Assembly (NCBI RefSeq): GCF_900220985.1
Contig: NZ_OCPC01000002.1
Coordinates: 186,001 to 250,000 of the forward strand
Direction: 5' to 3'
DNA length: 64,000 bases
DNA from: Parahoeflea halophila
GTDB lineage: Bacteria; Pseudomonadota; Alphaproteobacteria; Rhizobiales; Rhizobiaceae
A model generated the notes under the pieces. It did not search any database. It saw nothing but the letters and a program-made list of their open reading frames with translations, and was not told where the DNA came from. Positions 26,067 through 35,978 of this stretch are shown here, piece after piece. A program made the translations under genes and the position numbers. The first letter of the stretch is position 1; the number at the start of each line of letters is the position of its first letter.

Positions 26067-26312
26067 AGATAAGCTCCGGTTACGCGAAACATGTGCTTCG
26101 CTGTTCGTCCACTAATCCGCATAAAATGACCATAGAATGGAAATTGCAAGGCAAACCGGCCTCAGAAGCATATTAGCAAGACGATAATCCAATGATATTG
26201 AGGCCAATACACCACCCATGCCACGATTGTCACCCGTCTATTTGCAGGCAGAGCGCCCGTCGAAGCACTCATCTCATAACCGGCAGCCGCCCGTCGCGGG
26301 TGGCTGAACTGG

Positions 26313-26915
26313 CTATTTGGCAAGCCCGTAATTGGCCTCGTCCCCCCACAACGACTTGATCTCCTGGTCACGGCCGCAGGCCTTGCGGTAGTAATTGTAG
26401 CGCACGGGACTCTTCTTGTAGAAATCCTGATGATAGTCTTCGGCAGGCCAGAATCTGGCCGGCGGCTCGATTTCGGTGACGACAGGCTTGTCCAGTGTCT
26501 TCTCCGCTTCCGCCTTGGCAGCCTCGGCCTGGGCCGCCTGTTCATCATTCAGGGTATAGACCGCCGTCGTGTAGCTGTAGCCGCGATCGCAGAACTGACC
26601 GCCGTCATCGGTCGGATTGACCGTGCGGAAAAACGTCTTCAGCAATTCCGCGTAGCTGACGACTGCCGGATCATAGGTGATCTTGACCGCTTCCCGGTCG
26701 CCATTGGCGACATGGCTCTTGTAGGTCGGGTTGTCGGCCTTGCCACCGATATAGCCCGAGACGGTCGAGGTAACGCCCTTGACGTAATCGAAGTCCGACT
26801 CCACGCACCAGAAGCAACCACCGGCGAAGATCGCGGTGCCGGTCTCTTCGGCGCGTAGGGGCGCTGCCGTGAAAGCGGCGGCAAACAGGGCGGAAGTCAC
26901 GAGCAGTCTGAGCAT
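26313..26915 (-). CDS. msrA: Peptide methionine (S)-S-oxide reductase, exported form
   Basis: A 200-residue MsrA that reduces methionine-S-sulfoxide in damaged proteins. The active-site cysteine is Cys34 in GGCFWCVESDF. An N-terminal signal peptide (MLRLLVTSALFAAAFTAAPLRA) points to the periplasm, unlike the usual cytoplasmic MsrA. Resolving cysteines may be those in FCDRGYSY and KACGRD. AAAGGAGAATTTC precedes ATG 26915, ruling out the in-frame start six codons earlier. No msrB gene is adjacent. Confidence 0.95.
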   Translation of the reverse strand: MLRLLVTSALFAAAFTAAPLRAEETGTAIFAGGCFWCVESDFDYVKGVTSTVSGYIGGKADNPTYKSHVANGDREAVKITYDPAVVSYAELLKTFFRTVNPTDDGGQFCDRGYSYTTAVYTLNDEQAAQAEAAKAEAEKTLDKPVVTEIEPPARFWPAEDYHQDFYKKSPVRYNYYRKACGRDQEIKSLWGDEANYGLAK

Positions 26916-27055
26916 GAAATTCTCCTTTGTCACACCAACCTAGGCCAGCGCGCTGCCAAGACAACTCACTCTGGCGCACAAAGCCGTGAAACCAGGCTTC
27001 GGTCGTTGCAGCCTCCCGGGGGGGATTTAGTCGCGGTCAAGCCGCGGTTCTGATG

Positions 27056-28393
27056 TCAGCCATGTGTGGGCCAGGCCCTGTGTTCGTCATCGATGACGAA
27101 AACATGCCTGTGCCGCGCACCCCGGACCGGATGTTCGCGCAGATGCGGATGATCCCGGGGCAGATCGCTATGCTCATGCTCCACCTCCAGCGCATCATCC
27201 GCCGGCCAGACCAACATTGCCAGCAGCGCGCCAGCCAGCGCCATGATGCCGAGAATGGCCATCGTCAGCGGCAGGCCCAAGGCGCTGCCGGCCCAGCCTG
27301 CGACCGAATAGGTAACGAGCCAGCCCAGATGCGACAGCGTGAACTGCGCCGCAAACAGCGCCGGACGGTCCTCGGCATGCGCCGAGATGCGCAGCAACCG
27401 GCCCGATGGCGTCAGGATCGCCGAATAGAACACCCCGCTCAGCGCCCAGACCAGCAGGAAGCCGCTCCAGGCCGGAAGCCCTTGCTTCACCAAGTAGAAC
27501 GCATGGCCAAGGGTCAGGCCCGTCAGCAACAGGCCGGCGCTGAGCATGACGGTCCGGTCGGCGAGCCGGTCGAGCAGCCGCGGCAGCGCCAGCGCCGCCA
27601 GCATCGAGCCGCCGCCAAAACCCGCCAGCGCCAGCGCCACTTGGCTTTCGCCCGCGCCATAGCCACCCTGCACCAGCACGACCGTGTTAACCAGCACGAA
27701 GGCGCCGGCTGCCGCAGCGGTAAGATTGAGCAGGAACAGACCATGCAGCCGCGGCGTCGCTGCATAAATACGTATGCCGCGTGTCAGCCGATCGACGAAC
27801 GGTCGTGCTGTCGCTTTCTCCCCCGCCACAGGCACCTTGGCCGACAAGACCAGCAGTGCCGAGCCCAGAAAACCCAGCACTGTGCCGCCGAACAGTCCAT
27901 GATAGCTGATGAACACAAGCAGGATCCCTGCCAGCGCCGGGCTCAGCAGGTTTTCCAGATCATAGGCCAGCCGCGACAGCGACAGCGCCCGCGTGTAGTC
28001 GCGCTCCTCGGTGAGGATATCCGGAATGACAGCCTGAAACGCCGGGGTGAAGGTCGCAGACGCCGCCTGCAGCACGAAGATCAAGCCGTAGATCTGCCAC
28101 ACAGAATCAATGAAGGGCAGCGTCAGCGCCACCGCGGCGCGCACGATGTCTGCGCCGATCAGCACCTGCTTGCGTGGCCAGCGCCCGGCCAGCGCATTGG
28201 CCACTGGCGCCAGCGCCACATAGGCAATCATTTTGATGGCGAACACCGTCCCGAGCACCGCCCCGGCCTGGTCCCCGGCAAGGTCATAGGCAAGCAGGCC
28301 CAGCGCCACGGTCAAAAGGCCGGTGCCGATAAGGGCAACCACCTGCGCCGCAAACAGCCGCGCATAGTCAGGATGTCGGAGCACTTCGATCAT
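27056..28393 (-). CDS. MFS transporter with His-rich C-terminal tail
   Basis: A 445-residue major facilitator protein with about 12 helices in residues 10-400. MIEVLRHPDYARLFAAQVVALIGTG and RWPRKQVLIGADIVRAA (loop 2-3) are MFS features. After the last helix a hydrophilic tail of about 45 residues contains nine histidines, in EVEHEHSD, RDHPHLREHP and RHRHVFVIDDEH. Tails like this occur in metal-efflux MFS proteins such as NreB, so Ni/Co or another metal is a reasonable but unproven substrate. ATG 28393 is well placed. The gene stands alone. Confidence 0.88.
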   Translation of the reverse strand: MIEVLRHPDYARLFAAQVVALIGTGLLTVALGLLAYDLAGDQAGAVLGTVFAIKMIAYVALAPVANALAGRWPRKQVLIGADIVRAAVALTLPFIDSVWQIYGLIFVLQAASATFTPAFQAVIPDILTEERDYTRALSLSRLAYDLENLLSPALAGILLVFISYHGLFGGTVLGFLGSALLVLSAKVPVAGEKATARPFVDRLTRGIRIYAATPRLHGLFLLNLTAAAAGAFVLVNTVVLVQGGYGAGESQVALALAGFGGGSMLAALALPRLLDRLADRTVMLSAGLLLTGLTLGHAFYLVKQGLPAWSGFLLVWALSGVFYSAILTPSGRLLRISAHAEDRPALFAAQFTLSHLGWLVTYSVAGWAGSALGLPLTMAILGIMALAGALLAMLVWPADDALEVEHEHSDLPRDHPHLREHPVRGARHRHVFVIDDEHRAWPTHG

Positions 28394-28480
28394 GTCGGCT
28401 ATGCTAGCAAACTGCAGGCCTCAGCCGATAGCGGCATTCGATTCACAGGGCACGACCCTTTCCGCGAGACCCGGACGGTT

Positions 28481-29551
28481 TTAGCCCTTTTTCAGCACCC
28501 CGGTGTCGATCAGCTGCTGAAACATTTCCGCCGCCGCGTCGCTGACCGGATGGTATTCGATGCCGAGTTCCCGTTTTGACTTGGAATTGTCCGCCCGCCA
28601 CGGATAGCCCATATTGTCTGCAATCATCTGACGCGACAATTGCTTGCTGACCATCGGTCCAACCAGCCAGAGCAGCCATTTCGGCAGTTCGCGGGTTGGA
28701 AACGGCCATTTGTCGCCAAAACGCTGCCGTAGCATCCGGCCCAGTTCGAGAAACGACACGGTCTGCGCCGAGGTGATGTGGCGGCCCTCGGCATCGGCCA
28801 GGAACCCGGCCCGCAGATGCGCTTCGGCCACGTCACGCACATCCACCATGCCGATTTCCATCGGCGGCGCGCCGGCCTTCAGGGTGCCGTCACCGAACTG
28901 CTTGAGAATGTTGTGCGATTCAGACGTCGAATTGCCGGAGATGGTCTTTCCGATCACCAGCGACGGATTGATTATCACCAGCCGCCAGCGGCTTTGCGCA
29001 TCGGCAATCGCCCAGGCAGCCTTCTCCGCTTCCACCTTGGAGTAGGAATAGGGCTGGCGCTCGAGCGACGATGTCGTGTTCCAGATCTCTTCGGTCAGCA
29101 CCTTGCCCGGCGCTTCTTGAACGTCCTTGTTGTCGCCGTAGATCGCGGCACAGGAACTGGTCACCACGACACGCGTCACACTCGGCGTCCGGTTGGCGGT
29201 CTCAAGCACGTTGCGGGTGCCTTTGACGGCCGGGTCCACCAGGTCACGCTGCGGATCCTCGAAATCGCTGGTGAACGGCGATGCCGTATGAAAAACCACC
29301 GCGCAGCCTTCCATCGCCGGATCATAGCTTCCCTCGTCAAGCAGGTCAGCCTCGAAAAGCCTGAGCTTTCCGGGCAATTCCGCTGCCATCCTGGTCAGAT
29401 GCTCTGTCTTGTTCTTGTTGGAAGGATCGCGCACCGGGGCATGCACGGTGAGCCCCTCCTCGAGCAGCCTCCGCACCAGCCAGCCGGCCACAAAGCCGGT
29501 GGCGCCGGTTACCATTACGGGTTGGTCGGTCGGATAGACATGTTCGGTCAT
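28481..29551 (-). CDS. NAD(P)-dependent short-chain epimerase/reductase (dihydroflavonol reductase-like)
   Basis: A 356-residue extended short-chain dehydrogenase. The Rossmann motif is VTGATGFVAGWLVRRLLEEG (13-32) and the catalytic Tyr and Lys are in YSYSKVEAEK, with the upstream Ser in VVVTSSCAAIYG. The overall pattern, including VFHTASPF and INPSLVIGK, is closest to dihydroflavonol 4-reductase, cinnamoyl-CoA reductase or methylglyoxal-reductase-type enzymes. In bacteria these reduce diverse aldehydes or ketones; the substrate here is unknown. Confidence 0.85.
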   Translation of the reverse strand: MTEHVYPTDQPVMVTGATGFVAGWLVRRLLEEGLTVHAPVRDPSNKNKTEHLTRMAAELPGKLRLFEADLLDEGSYDPAMEGCAVVFHTASPFTSDFEDPQRDLVDPAVKGTRNVLETANRTPSVTRVVVTSSCAAIYGDNKDVQEAPGKVLTEEIWNTTSSLERQPYSYSKVEAEKAAWAIADAQSRWRLVIINPSLVIGKTISGNSTSESHNILKQFGDGTLKAGAPPMEIGMVDVRDVAEAHLRAGFLADAEGRHITSAQTVSFLELGRMLRQRFGDKWPFPTRELPKWLLWLVGPMVSKQLSRQMIADNMGYPWRADNSKSKRELGIEYHPVSDAAAEMFQQLIDTGVLKKG

Positions 29552-29781
29552 GGCGGGCCTTTCAGAAATTGCGCGCGACTGGACGGGCCTGGCCGGTCGC
29601 CTGCCCGTCTCTCATACATCCCAATGCGCCGCGCGCCCCAATGGTTCCGATGATGCTCCCCGAAGGATCCACCACTGATCCTTCAAGCCGCGCCTGCTGC
29701 CGGACTTGGCAAGTCCTGCACCCCCAGCATCAAGGCCCGCCTGCAAGCCCTGTGCCTCAAGCCGGTCCGTCCCGGTCAATG

Positions 29782-30693
29782 TCACCCGCGATAGGGCCGC
29801 GCCAGTTCCTCGGCCATCAGGTCATACACCAGCCGCACCCGGCGGCTGGTATGCACTTCCCGGTGCGTGACCAGCCAGACCGGAACCACGAGCGCCTCGG
29901 CATCGGGCAGCACCCGCACCACGCCCGGCTCGGCATCGCCGATATCCGCCGCCATGACGCCGATCCCAAGGCCCTGTTTGACGTGGTTCCACTGCACCAG
30001 ATGGCTCTCCGAGACGAGCGGAAAATTCCGTTGCGTGAGCGTCAGCCCGAAACGGGCCATTGCCGTGATGAACTCGCCTGACCGGTTGAAGCCGATGAAA
30101 TGCGCTTTCGACACCGCCTCGGGCGTCTCCGGATTGCTGATACTGTCGAGATAGGCCGGCGACGCATAGATCCGGCCCTCGAGATCGCGGATCCTGCGGC
30201 CCACCAGATTGGGCTGCGTCGGCCGGTAATTGCGGATGGCGATATCCGCCTCGCGCCGCCGGAGATCGCTTTCCGAATTGGTGGCGACAAGCTCCACGTC
30301 GATCCCCGGCGCCTCCTGCCGCAGCCTGGCGAGAATCGCCGGCATGCGGAACGCCGCATCCACCTCGCTGGCGCTGATCGACACCGTCCCCTCGATCGCC
30401 TGGGTCCTGCCCGACGCGGAAAGCGACATCCGCGCCGCCGCCTCGCCCATGGCGCGGACATGGTCCATCAGCTCCAGCCCGCCCGGTGTCAGCGTCAGCC
30501 CTCGGCCGACGCGCTCGAACAGGGCAACTCCCAGTTCCTGCTCAAGTGCGGCCACCTGCCGCCCCAGCGTCGGCTGTGCCATCCCGAGCGCCCGCGCAGC
30601 CGCCGACAACGATCCTTCCTCCGCAGTGACCAGAAACGCCCGCGCCCGGTTCCAGTCAAAGTTCACTGATTTCCAATCCATGCATTGTTGCAT
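29782..30693 (-). CDS. LysR-family transcriptional regulator
   Basis: A 303-residue regulator with an N-terminal winged helix (WNRARAFLVTAEEGSLSAAARALGMAQPTLGRQVAALE) and a periplasmic-binding-protein-like effector domain from about residue 95. ATG 30693 or ATG 30681 (MDWKSVNF) may be the start; neither has a strong ribosome-binding site. It is divergent from the alcohol dehydrogenase gene with 78 bases between, the classic arrangement in which LysR regulators control the opposite gene. The inducer is unknown. Confidence 0.9.
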   Translation of the reverse strand: MQQCMDWKSVNFDWNRARAFLVTAEEGSLSAAARALGMAQPTLGRQVAALEQELGVALFERVGRGLTLTPGGLELMDHVRAMGEAAARMSLSASGRTQAIEGTVSISASEVDAAFRMPAILARLRQEAPGIDVELVATNSESDLRRREADIAIRNYRPTQPNLVGRRIRDLEGRIYASPAYLDSISNPETPEAVSKAHFIGFNRSGEFITAMARFGLTLTQRNFPLVSESHLVQWNHVKQGLGIGVMAADIGDAEPGVVRVLPDAEALVVPVWLVTHREVHTSRRVRLVYDLMAEELARPYRG

Positions 30694-30771
30694 ATCATTT
30701 CGCCAGTTTTGGTCAATTTTATCTGCGTCTGTGCATGGCTATATCCGGATCACCAACCAGAGATCAGACCG

Positions 30772-31752
30772 ATGAAAGCCATTTCCTATTCCCGCTACGG
30801 TTCACCCGGCGTACTCAAGCCCGTCACGCTGCCCAAGCCCGCGCCAAAACCTGATGAAGTGCTGGTCCGGATCCACGCCACCAGCGTCACCTCCGGCGAT
30901 TACCGTGCCCGCAGTCTCGACATGCCGGCGGGCTTCGGCCTGATCGGGCGGCTGGTGTTCGGTCTGTTCCGCCCGCGCCACAAGATCCTCGGCACCGAAT
31001 TCGCCGGTGTTGTCGAGGCGGTGGGCAACAAAGTCACCCGCTTCAGGCCCGGCGACCGGGTGTTCGCCTATCCCGGCGCGACATTCGGCGGCTACGCCGA
31101 ATATGCTGCAATCAGCCAACAGGCCGCCATCGCCCATGTGCCGGACAACCTCCGCTTGGATGTAGCGGTCGCACTCTCCTTCGGCGGCGCGACGGCGCTT
31201 GATTTCCTGCGCACCAAGGGCAGCATCAAACCCGGCGACCGCGTGCTCGTCATCGGCGCGTCGGGAAACGTCGGCAGCGCTGCGGTGCAGCTCGCCAAGA
31301 CGTTCGGTGCGCATGTCACCGGCACCGCTTCCACCGGCAAGCGCAACATGGTCGCAGCACTCGGCGCCGATGCGGTGCTCGATTACACGGCCAGCGACCC
31401 CTCCGGCGCGAAAGACGCCTACGACATCATTCTCGACACCAGTGGCGCAGCAACATACGCAGAGTATGGCGCCGCCCTGAAGCCCGGCGGCCGGCTGTTG
31501 CTCGCCTCTTCCAGCCTGTGGCAGATGCTGGCAGCCCTCACGGCGCGCAAGACCGGCGGGCGCAAGGCCATCCCCGGCTACGCCCCCGAACGCACCGGGG
31601 ATCTACGCTTTCTGGCCGGTCTCGCCAGGCGCGGACAGTTCACCCCCTTCATCGACCGGCGCTTTCCGCTCGACCAGGCTGCCGAGGCCCATGCCTGGCT
31701 TGAAAACCCGGCCAGAAAGGGCAACGTTGTCATCACCCTCGACACCGATTGA
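30772..31752 (+). CDS. Medium-chain alcohol dehydrogenase/quinone oxidoreductase
   Basis: A 326-residue MDR-superfamily enzyme starting MKAISYSRYGSPGVLKPVTL. The substrate domain contains GTEFAGVVEAVGNKVTRFRPGDRVF and the NADPH domain VLVIGASGNVGSAAVQLAKTFGAHVTGTAS. The Cys/His zinc ligands of classical alcohol dehydrogenases are absent, so a zinc-independent quinone or enone reductase is more likely than an alcohol dehydrogenase. The divergent LysR gene probably regulates it. The earlier start at 30685 adds a leader lying in the intergenic region and is rejected. Confidence 0.9.
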   Translation: MKAISYSRYGSPGVLKPVTLPKPAPKPDEVLVRIHATSVTSGDYRARSLDMPAGFGLIGRLVFGLFRPRHKILGTEFAGVVEAVGNKVTRFRPGDRVFAYPGATFGGYAEYAAISQQAAIAHVPDNLRLDVAVALSFGGATALDFLRTKGSIKPGDRVLVIGASGNVGSAAVQLAKTFGAHVTGTASTGKRNMVAALGADAVLDYTASDPSGAKDAYDIILDTSGAATYAEYGAALKPGGRLLLASSSLWQMLAALTARKTGGRKAIPGYAPERTGDLRFLAGLARRGQFTPFIDRRFPLDQAAEAHAWLENPARKGNVVITLDTD

Positions 31753-31880
31753 ACCGGCCACGGTTCTGGTTTCGAGAAGCCATTGAATTTCCCCGCCGGA
31801 CTGCATAGACACGGACAGAACTAAGGGACGCCGAGGCGTCCGGAAATCTGGCATGAAAACCAGGGAAAGACAGATCTCGC

Positions 31881-33026
31881 ATGACGCTCGCCAACGACCT
31901 CAAAGCCTCCACCGTCGCAGCCCAGGCCGGCGGGGTCATCGACACGCCCTCCGGCGGTGTTGTCCCGCCGGTGCAGCCCTCAACCACCTTCGTCCGCGAT
32001 GCGGACTACGCGCTGGTCAATCCCGACAATATCTACTCCCGTGACAATTCCGACATTGTCCGCATTGCCGAGGACGTGCTGGCGCGGCTCGAAAACGCCG
32101 AGGAGGCGCTGCTGTTTCCCTCCGGCATGGCGGCCATCGCAGCGCTGTTCCGCACCCTGCCGAACGGCGCCACCGTGGTGGTTCAGTCCGGCATCTACTG
32201 GGGCACCACCAAGTGGCTGAGGGATTTCTCCGCCCGCCGCGAGATCACCCTGCATGAGGTCGATGCCGCCGACCCGGACGCCCTCGCCGCAGCCTGCAGC
32301 ACCCATACTCCGGGTATCGTGTTCATCGAGACACCCTCCAATCCCTGGCTGAAAACCGTCGACATCGCCCATGCCGCCGAATGCGCCCATGCGGCAGGCG
32401 CCCTGCTGGCAGTCGATTCCACCGCCGCCACCCCGGTGCTGCAGAAGCCGCTGGAGCTTGGCGCCGACATCGTCATGCATTCGGCCACCAAGGGCATCAA
32501 CGGCCATTCCGACGTGCTCGCCGGCCTGCTCGCCACATCCGCCCCCGCGGCCAAAGTCTGGACCGACATCAAGGCCGACCGCCACGACGCCGGTGCCGTC
32601 ATCGGCCCGTTCGAGGCCTGGCTCCTGCTGCGCGGCATGCGCACCCTGCCGCTGCGTGTCGAGCGCATGAGTGCCAACGCGCTGAAGATCGCCAACTGGC
32701 TCAATACGCACCCCGGGGTGACGGACGTTTATTACCCCGGCCTTGAAAGCCATCCCGGCCACGCGATCGCCGCAACGCAGATGAAGGGCGGCTACGGCTG
32801 CCTGTTGTCCTTCCTGGTTCAGGGCGGCGCGCCCGAGGCGCTCGCGGTGGTCGGAAAACTCAAGCTCTTCCACCGCGCCACCTCATTGGGCGGCGTCGAA
32901 AGCCTGGTCGAGCACCGCCACACCATCGAACCCCACACCGGCATCCCCGAAAGCCTGATCCGGGTTTCGGTCGGCATTGAGGATGCGGACGATTTGATCG
33001 CGGATCTGGAACAGGCGCTGGGCTAG
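31881..33026 (+). CDS. metC: Cystathionine beta-lyase (Cys/Met metabolism PLP enzyme)
   Basis: A 381-residue fold-type I PLP enzyme. Landmarks are QPSTTFVRD, FPSGMAAIAALF, FIETPSNPWLKTVD, AVDSTAATPVLQKPLELGADIV and the PLP-lysine motif HSATKGINGHSD. The C-terminal SLGGVESLVEHRH and LIRVSVGIEDADDLIADLEQAL are family-typical. Substrate specificity between beta-lyase and gamma-synthase/lyase cannot be set by eye, but the alphaproteobacterial homologues of this type are called MetC and make homocysteine and pyruvate from cystathionine. No riboswitch was seen in the 128 bases upstream. Confidence 0.88.
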   Translation: MTLANDLKASTVAAQAGGVIDTPSGGVVPPVQPSTTFVRDADYALVNPDNIYSRDNSDIVRIAEDVLARLENAEEALLFPSGMAAIAALFRTLPNGATVVVQSGIYWGTTKWLRDFSARREITLHEVDAADPDALAAACSTHTPGIVFIETPSNPWLKTVDIAHAAECAHAAGALLAVDSTAATPVLQKPLELGADIVMHSATKGINGHSDVLAGLLATSAPAAKVWTDIKADRHDAGAVIGPFEAWLLLRGMRTLPLRVERMSANALKIANWLNTHPGVTDVYYPGLESHPGHAIAATQMKGGYGCLLSFLVQGGAPEALAVVGKLKLFHRATSLGGVESLVEHRHTIEPHTGIPESLIRVSVGIEDADDLIADLEQALG

Positions 33027-33281
33027 GTTCCAAACTCGGCCCCCCACCCCCCCTTGCGAGGGAAATGTCGGCGTAGCCGACAGAGGGGGGTGATGGTAGG
33101 TGTCGATACCGCCCACACGACTACGCCCGGCAACTCCATCCTTCGTCATCCTCGGGCCTGACCCGGGGATCCAGCCCGCAATGGAACGACGCCATTCGGA
33201 CCCGCAGCACCAGCACGGAATGGATCCTCGGCTCGGAGACCGAGGATGACGATGAATTGAGGGCCTGCACCGCTGAAACTG
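33027..33281. repeat. Intergenic palindromic repeats after metC
   Basis: Two different repeat units fill this gap. The first (about 33045-33092) centres on a perfect hairpin TGTCGGC-GTA-GCCGACA (33066-33082) flanked by C-rich and G-rich arms. The second (33143-33252) begins CGTCATCCTCGGG and ends with its inverse CCGAGGATGACG, with GGATCC words inside each arm. The second unit recurs at 38789-38893. Such units are abundant between genes in Hyphomicrobiales and are not coding. Confidence 0.75.
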
Positions 33282-33308
33282 AAAAGGCCACCCGTGAAGG
33301 TGGCCTTT
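33282..33308 (-). terminator. Terminator of the sdh operon
   Basis: On the minus strand a stem AAAGGCCACC / GGTGGCCTTTT with a six-base loop lies 28 bases after the sdhB stop and is followed by TTTTCAG. This is a plausible intrinsic terminator for sdhCDAB. Confidence 0.75.
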
Positions 33309-33335
33309 CGGTATCGAATCTTACGCGGCCTGCCC

Positions 33336-34115
33336 CTACACCCGGCGTTCCACCATCATCTTTTTGATCTCGGCGATCGCCTTGGCAGGGTTGAGGCCCT
33401 TGGGGCAGGTTTGCGCGCAATTCATGATGGTGTGGCAGCGATAGAGCCGGAACGGATCCTCGAGATCATCGAGACGTTCTCCGGTGGATTCATCGCGGCT
33501 GTCGATCAGCCAGCGATAGGCTTGCAGCAGCACCGCGGGACCGAGATAGCGGTCGCCGTTCCACCAGTAGCTCGGACACGAGGTCGAGCAGCAGGCGCAC
33601 AGGATGCACTCGTACAGACCGTCGAGCTTGGCCCGGTCCTCGCGGCTCTGCTTCCATTCCTTCGCCGGCGTCGGTGAGACGGTCTTCAGCCATGGCTCAA
33701 TCGAGCGGTGCTGGGCGTAGAAATTGGTTAGATCCGGCACCAGATCCTTGACCACCGGCAGATGCGGCAGCGGATAGACCTTCACCGCGCCATCGATCTC
33801 GTCGAGACCCTTGGTACAGGCGAGCGTATTGGTGCCGTCGATGTTCATCGCGCAGGAGCCGCAGATGCCCTCGCGGCAGGAGCGGCGCAGGGTCAGGGTC
33901 GCGTCGATCTTGTTCTTGATCCACAGCAACCCGTCGAGCACCATCGGTCCGCAGTCGTCGGTGTCTATATGAAATGTGTCGATGCGCGGGTTTTCCGCAT
34001 CATCCGGCGACCAGCGATAGATCTTGAATTCACGCGTGTTCTTGGCGCCTTCCGGCTTCGGCCAGACCTTGCCCGGCTTCGGCTGTGAATTCTTCGGGAG
34101 TGTGAGTTCAACCAT
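33336..34115 (-). CDS. sdhB: Succinate dehydrogenase iron-sulfur subunit
   Basis: The 259-residue subunit relays electrons from FAD to ubiquinone. The [2Fe-2S] cysteines are in [16 protein letters not shown] and LACTKG; the [4Fe-4S] and [3Fe-4S] sets are in [16 protein letters not shown] and [17 protein letters not shown]. Length and order are normal. It is the last gene of sdhCDAB, 15 bases after sdhA, and a hairpin terminator follows. Confidence 0.97.
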   Translation of the reverse strand: MVELTLPKNSQPKPGKVWPKPEGAKNTREFKIYRWSPDDAENPRIDTFHIDTDDCGPMVLDGLLWIKNKIDATLTLRRSCREGICGSCAMNIDGTNTLACTKGLDEIDGAVKVYPLPHLPVVKDLVPDLTNFYAQHRSIEPWLKTVSPTPAKEWKQSREDRAKLDGLYECILCACCSTSCPSYWWNGDRYLGPAVLLQAYRWLIDSRDESTGERLDDLEDPFRLYRCHTIMNCAQTCPKGLNPAKAIAEIKKMMVERRV

Positions 34116-34130
34116 GGTCCCTGTTCCCTC

Positions 34131-35972
34131 TTAGTACACGCGGGCCTTGGGCGCGATCTTGGCCAGATCGATGCCCTCGGCGATCAGCTCGGTGTGAACC
34201 GGGCGATAGTCGAGCGTGACCTTGCCCTTGTCATCGACCCAGGACAGCGTGTGCTTGCGCCAGTTCTCGTCGTCGCGGCCACCCATCGGACCATCCTTGT
34301 AGTCCTCGCGGGCATGCGCGCCGCGGCTTTCCTTGCGCGCTTCGGCCGAAACCACCGTTGTGATCGCGTTCGCCATCAGGTTTTCAAGTTCCAGCGTCTC
34401 CACCAGATCCGAATTCCAGATCATCGACCGGTCGGTCACCTTGACGTCGGGAAGCTCGGCCCAGATCGCGCTCATCCGCTTGCAGCCGGACTCGAGCGAT
34501 TCCTGGGTGCGGAACACGGCGGCATCTTCCTGCATCGCGCGCTGCATCTTCTCGCGCAGATCTGCCGTCGGCTGCGAGCCATTGGCATGACGCAGCCTGT
34601 CGAAGCGGGTCATGATCTTTTCGAACGAGGCTTCGTTGACCTGCGGGATCTTCGAGGCCCGGTCGATGACTTCGCCGGCGCGGATGGCTGCGGCGCGGCC
34701 GAACACCACCAGGTCGATCAGCGAGTTGGAGCCAAGCCGGTTGGCGCCGTGCACCGACGCACATCCGGCTTCACCCACCGCCATCAGGCCCGGCGCCACG
34801 CGGTCCGGATCCTCGGATGTCGGGTTCAGCACCTCGCCCCAGTAGTTGGTCGGGATGCCGCCCATATTGTAGTGCACCGTCGGCAGAACCGGAATCGGCT
34901 CGCGGGTCACGTCGACACCGGCGAAGATCTTCGCACTTTCCGAAATGCCGGGAAGCCGCTCATCGAGCACCGCCGGATCAAGGTGATCGAGATGCAGGAA
35001 GATGTGGTCCTTGGCCTTGCCGACGCCACGGCCTTCACGGATTTCCATGGTCATGCAGCGCGAGACAACATCGCGCGAGGCCAGGTCCTTGGCCGACGGC
35101 GCATAGCGTTCCATGAAGCGCTCGCCCTCGGAATTGACCAGATAGCCGCCTTCGCCGCGCGCACCCTCGGTAATCAGGCAGCCTGCGCCATAGATCCCGG
35201 TCGGGTGGAATTGAACGAACTCCATGTCCTGCAGCGGCAGACCCGCACGGGCAACCATGCCGCCGCCGTCACCGGTGCAGGTATGCGCCGACGTGGCCGA
35301 GAAATAGGCCCGGCCATAACCGCCGGTGGCCAGCACGACCATCTTGGCCGAGAAGCGGTGAATGGTGCCGTCATCGAGATTCCAGGCCACCACGCCGGTG
35401 CAGCGGCCGTCTTCTTCCATCAACAGGTCGAGCGCGAAATACTCGATGAAGAATTCGGCGTTGTTTTTCAGCGACTGGCCATAGAGCGTGTGCAGAATGG
35501 CGTGGCCGGTCCTGTCAGCCGCAGCACAGGTGCGCTGCACCGGAGGGCCTTCGCCGTAGTTCTGCATGTGCCCGCCAAACGGTCGCTGATAGATGCGGCC
35601 ATCCTCGGTGCGCGAGAACGGCACGCCGTAATGCTCGAGCTCATAGACCGCCTTCGGCGCTTCCATGGTCAGGTACTGCATGGCGTCGACATCGCCGAGC
35701 CAGTCCGAGCCCTTCACCGTGTCATACATGTGCCACTGCCACGAGTCCGGCGTCATGTTGGTCAGCGAAGCGGCAATGCCGCCCTGGGCAGCAACCGTGT
35801 GCGACCGGGTCGGAAACACCTTGGAGATGCAGGCGGTCCTGAAGCCCTGCTCGGCCATGCCCAGGGTGGCGCGAAGCCCGGCGCCGCCGGCGCCCACAAC
35901 GACCACGTCATAGGCGTGGTCGACAATCGAATAGGCGCGTCCGCCAATGTTGACGCTCGACGTCATTACCAT
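34131..35972 (-). CDS. sdhA: Succinate dehydrogenase flavoprotein subunit
   Basis: The 613-residue catalytic subunit oxidises succinate to fumarate. The FAD-binding motif is [20 protein letters not shown]; covalent FAD attaches to the His in [13 protein letters not shown]. Active-site features follow in the [24 protein letters not shown] region and in [22 protein letters not shown] 35972 is preceded by GGAGG at the end of sdhD; ATG two codons later is an alternative. Full length. Confidence 0.97.
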   Translation of the reverse strand: MVMTSSVNIGGRAYSIVDHAYDVVVVGAGGAGLRATLGMAEQGFRTACISKVFPTRSHTVAAQGGIAASLTNMTPDSWQWHMYDTVKGSDWLGDVDAMQYLTMEAPKAVYELEHYGVPFSRTEDGRIYQRPFGGHMQNYGEGPPVQRTCAAADRTGHAILHTLYGQSLKNNAEFFIEYFALDLLMEEDGRCTGVVAWNLDDGTIHRFSAKMVVLATGGYGRAYFSATSAHTCTGDGGGMVARAGLPLQDMEFVQFHPTGIYGAGCLITEGARGEGGYLVNSEGERFMERYAPSAKDLASRDVVSRCMTMEIREGRGVGKAKDHIFLHLDHLDPAVLDERLPGISESAKIFAGVDVTREPIPVLPTVHYNMGGIPTNYWGEVLNPTSEDPDRVAPGLMAVGEAGCASVHGANRLGSNSLIDLVVFGRAAAIRAGEVIDRASKIPQVNEASFEKIMTRFDRLRHANGSQPTADLREKMQRAMQEDAAVFRTQESLESGCKRMSAIWAELPDVKVTDRSMIWNSDLVETLELENLMANAITTVVSAEARKESRGAHAREDYKDGPMGGRDDENWRKHTLSWVDDKGKVTLDYRPVHTELIAEGIDLAKIAPKARVY

Positions 35973-35978
35973 GGTCTG

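Noticed and set aside
31753-31880. SAM riboswitch upstream of metC
   Set aside because: I looked for the SAM-II conserved core and its pseudoknot around the start codon. Only a simple hairpin (GGACGCCGAGGCGTCC) is present.
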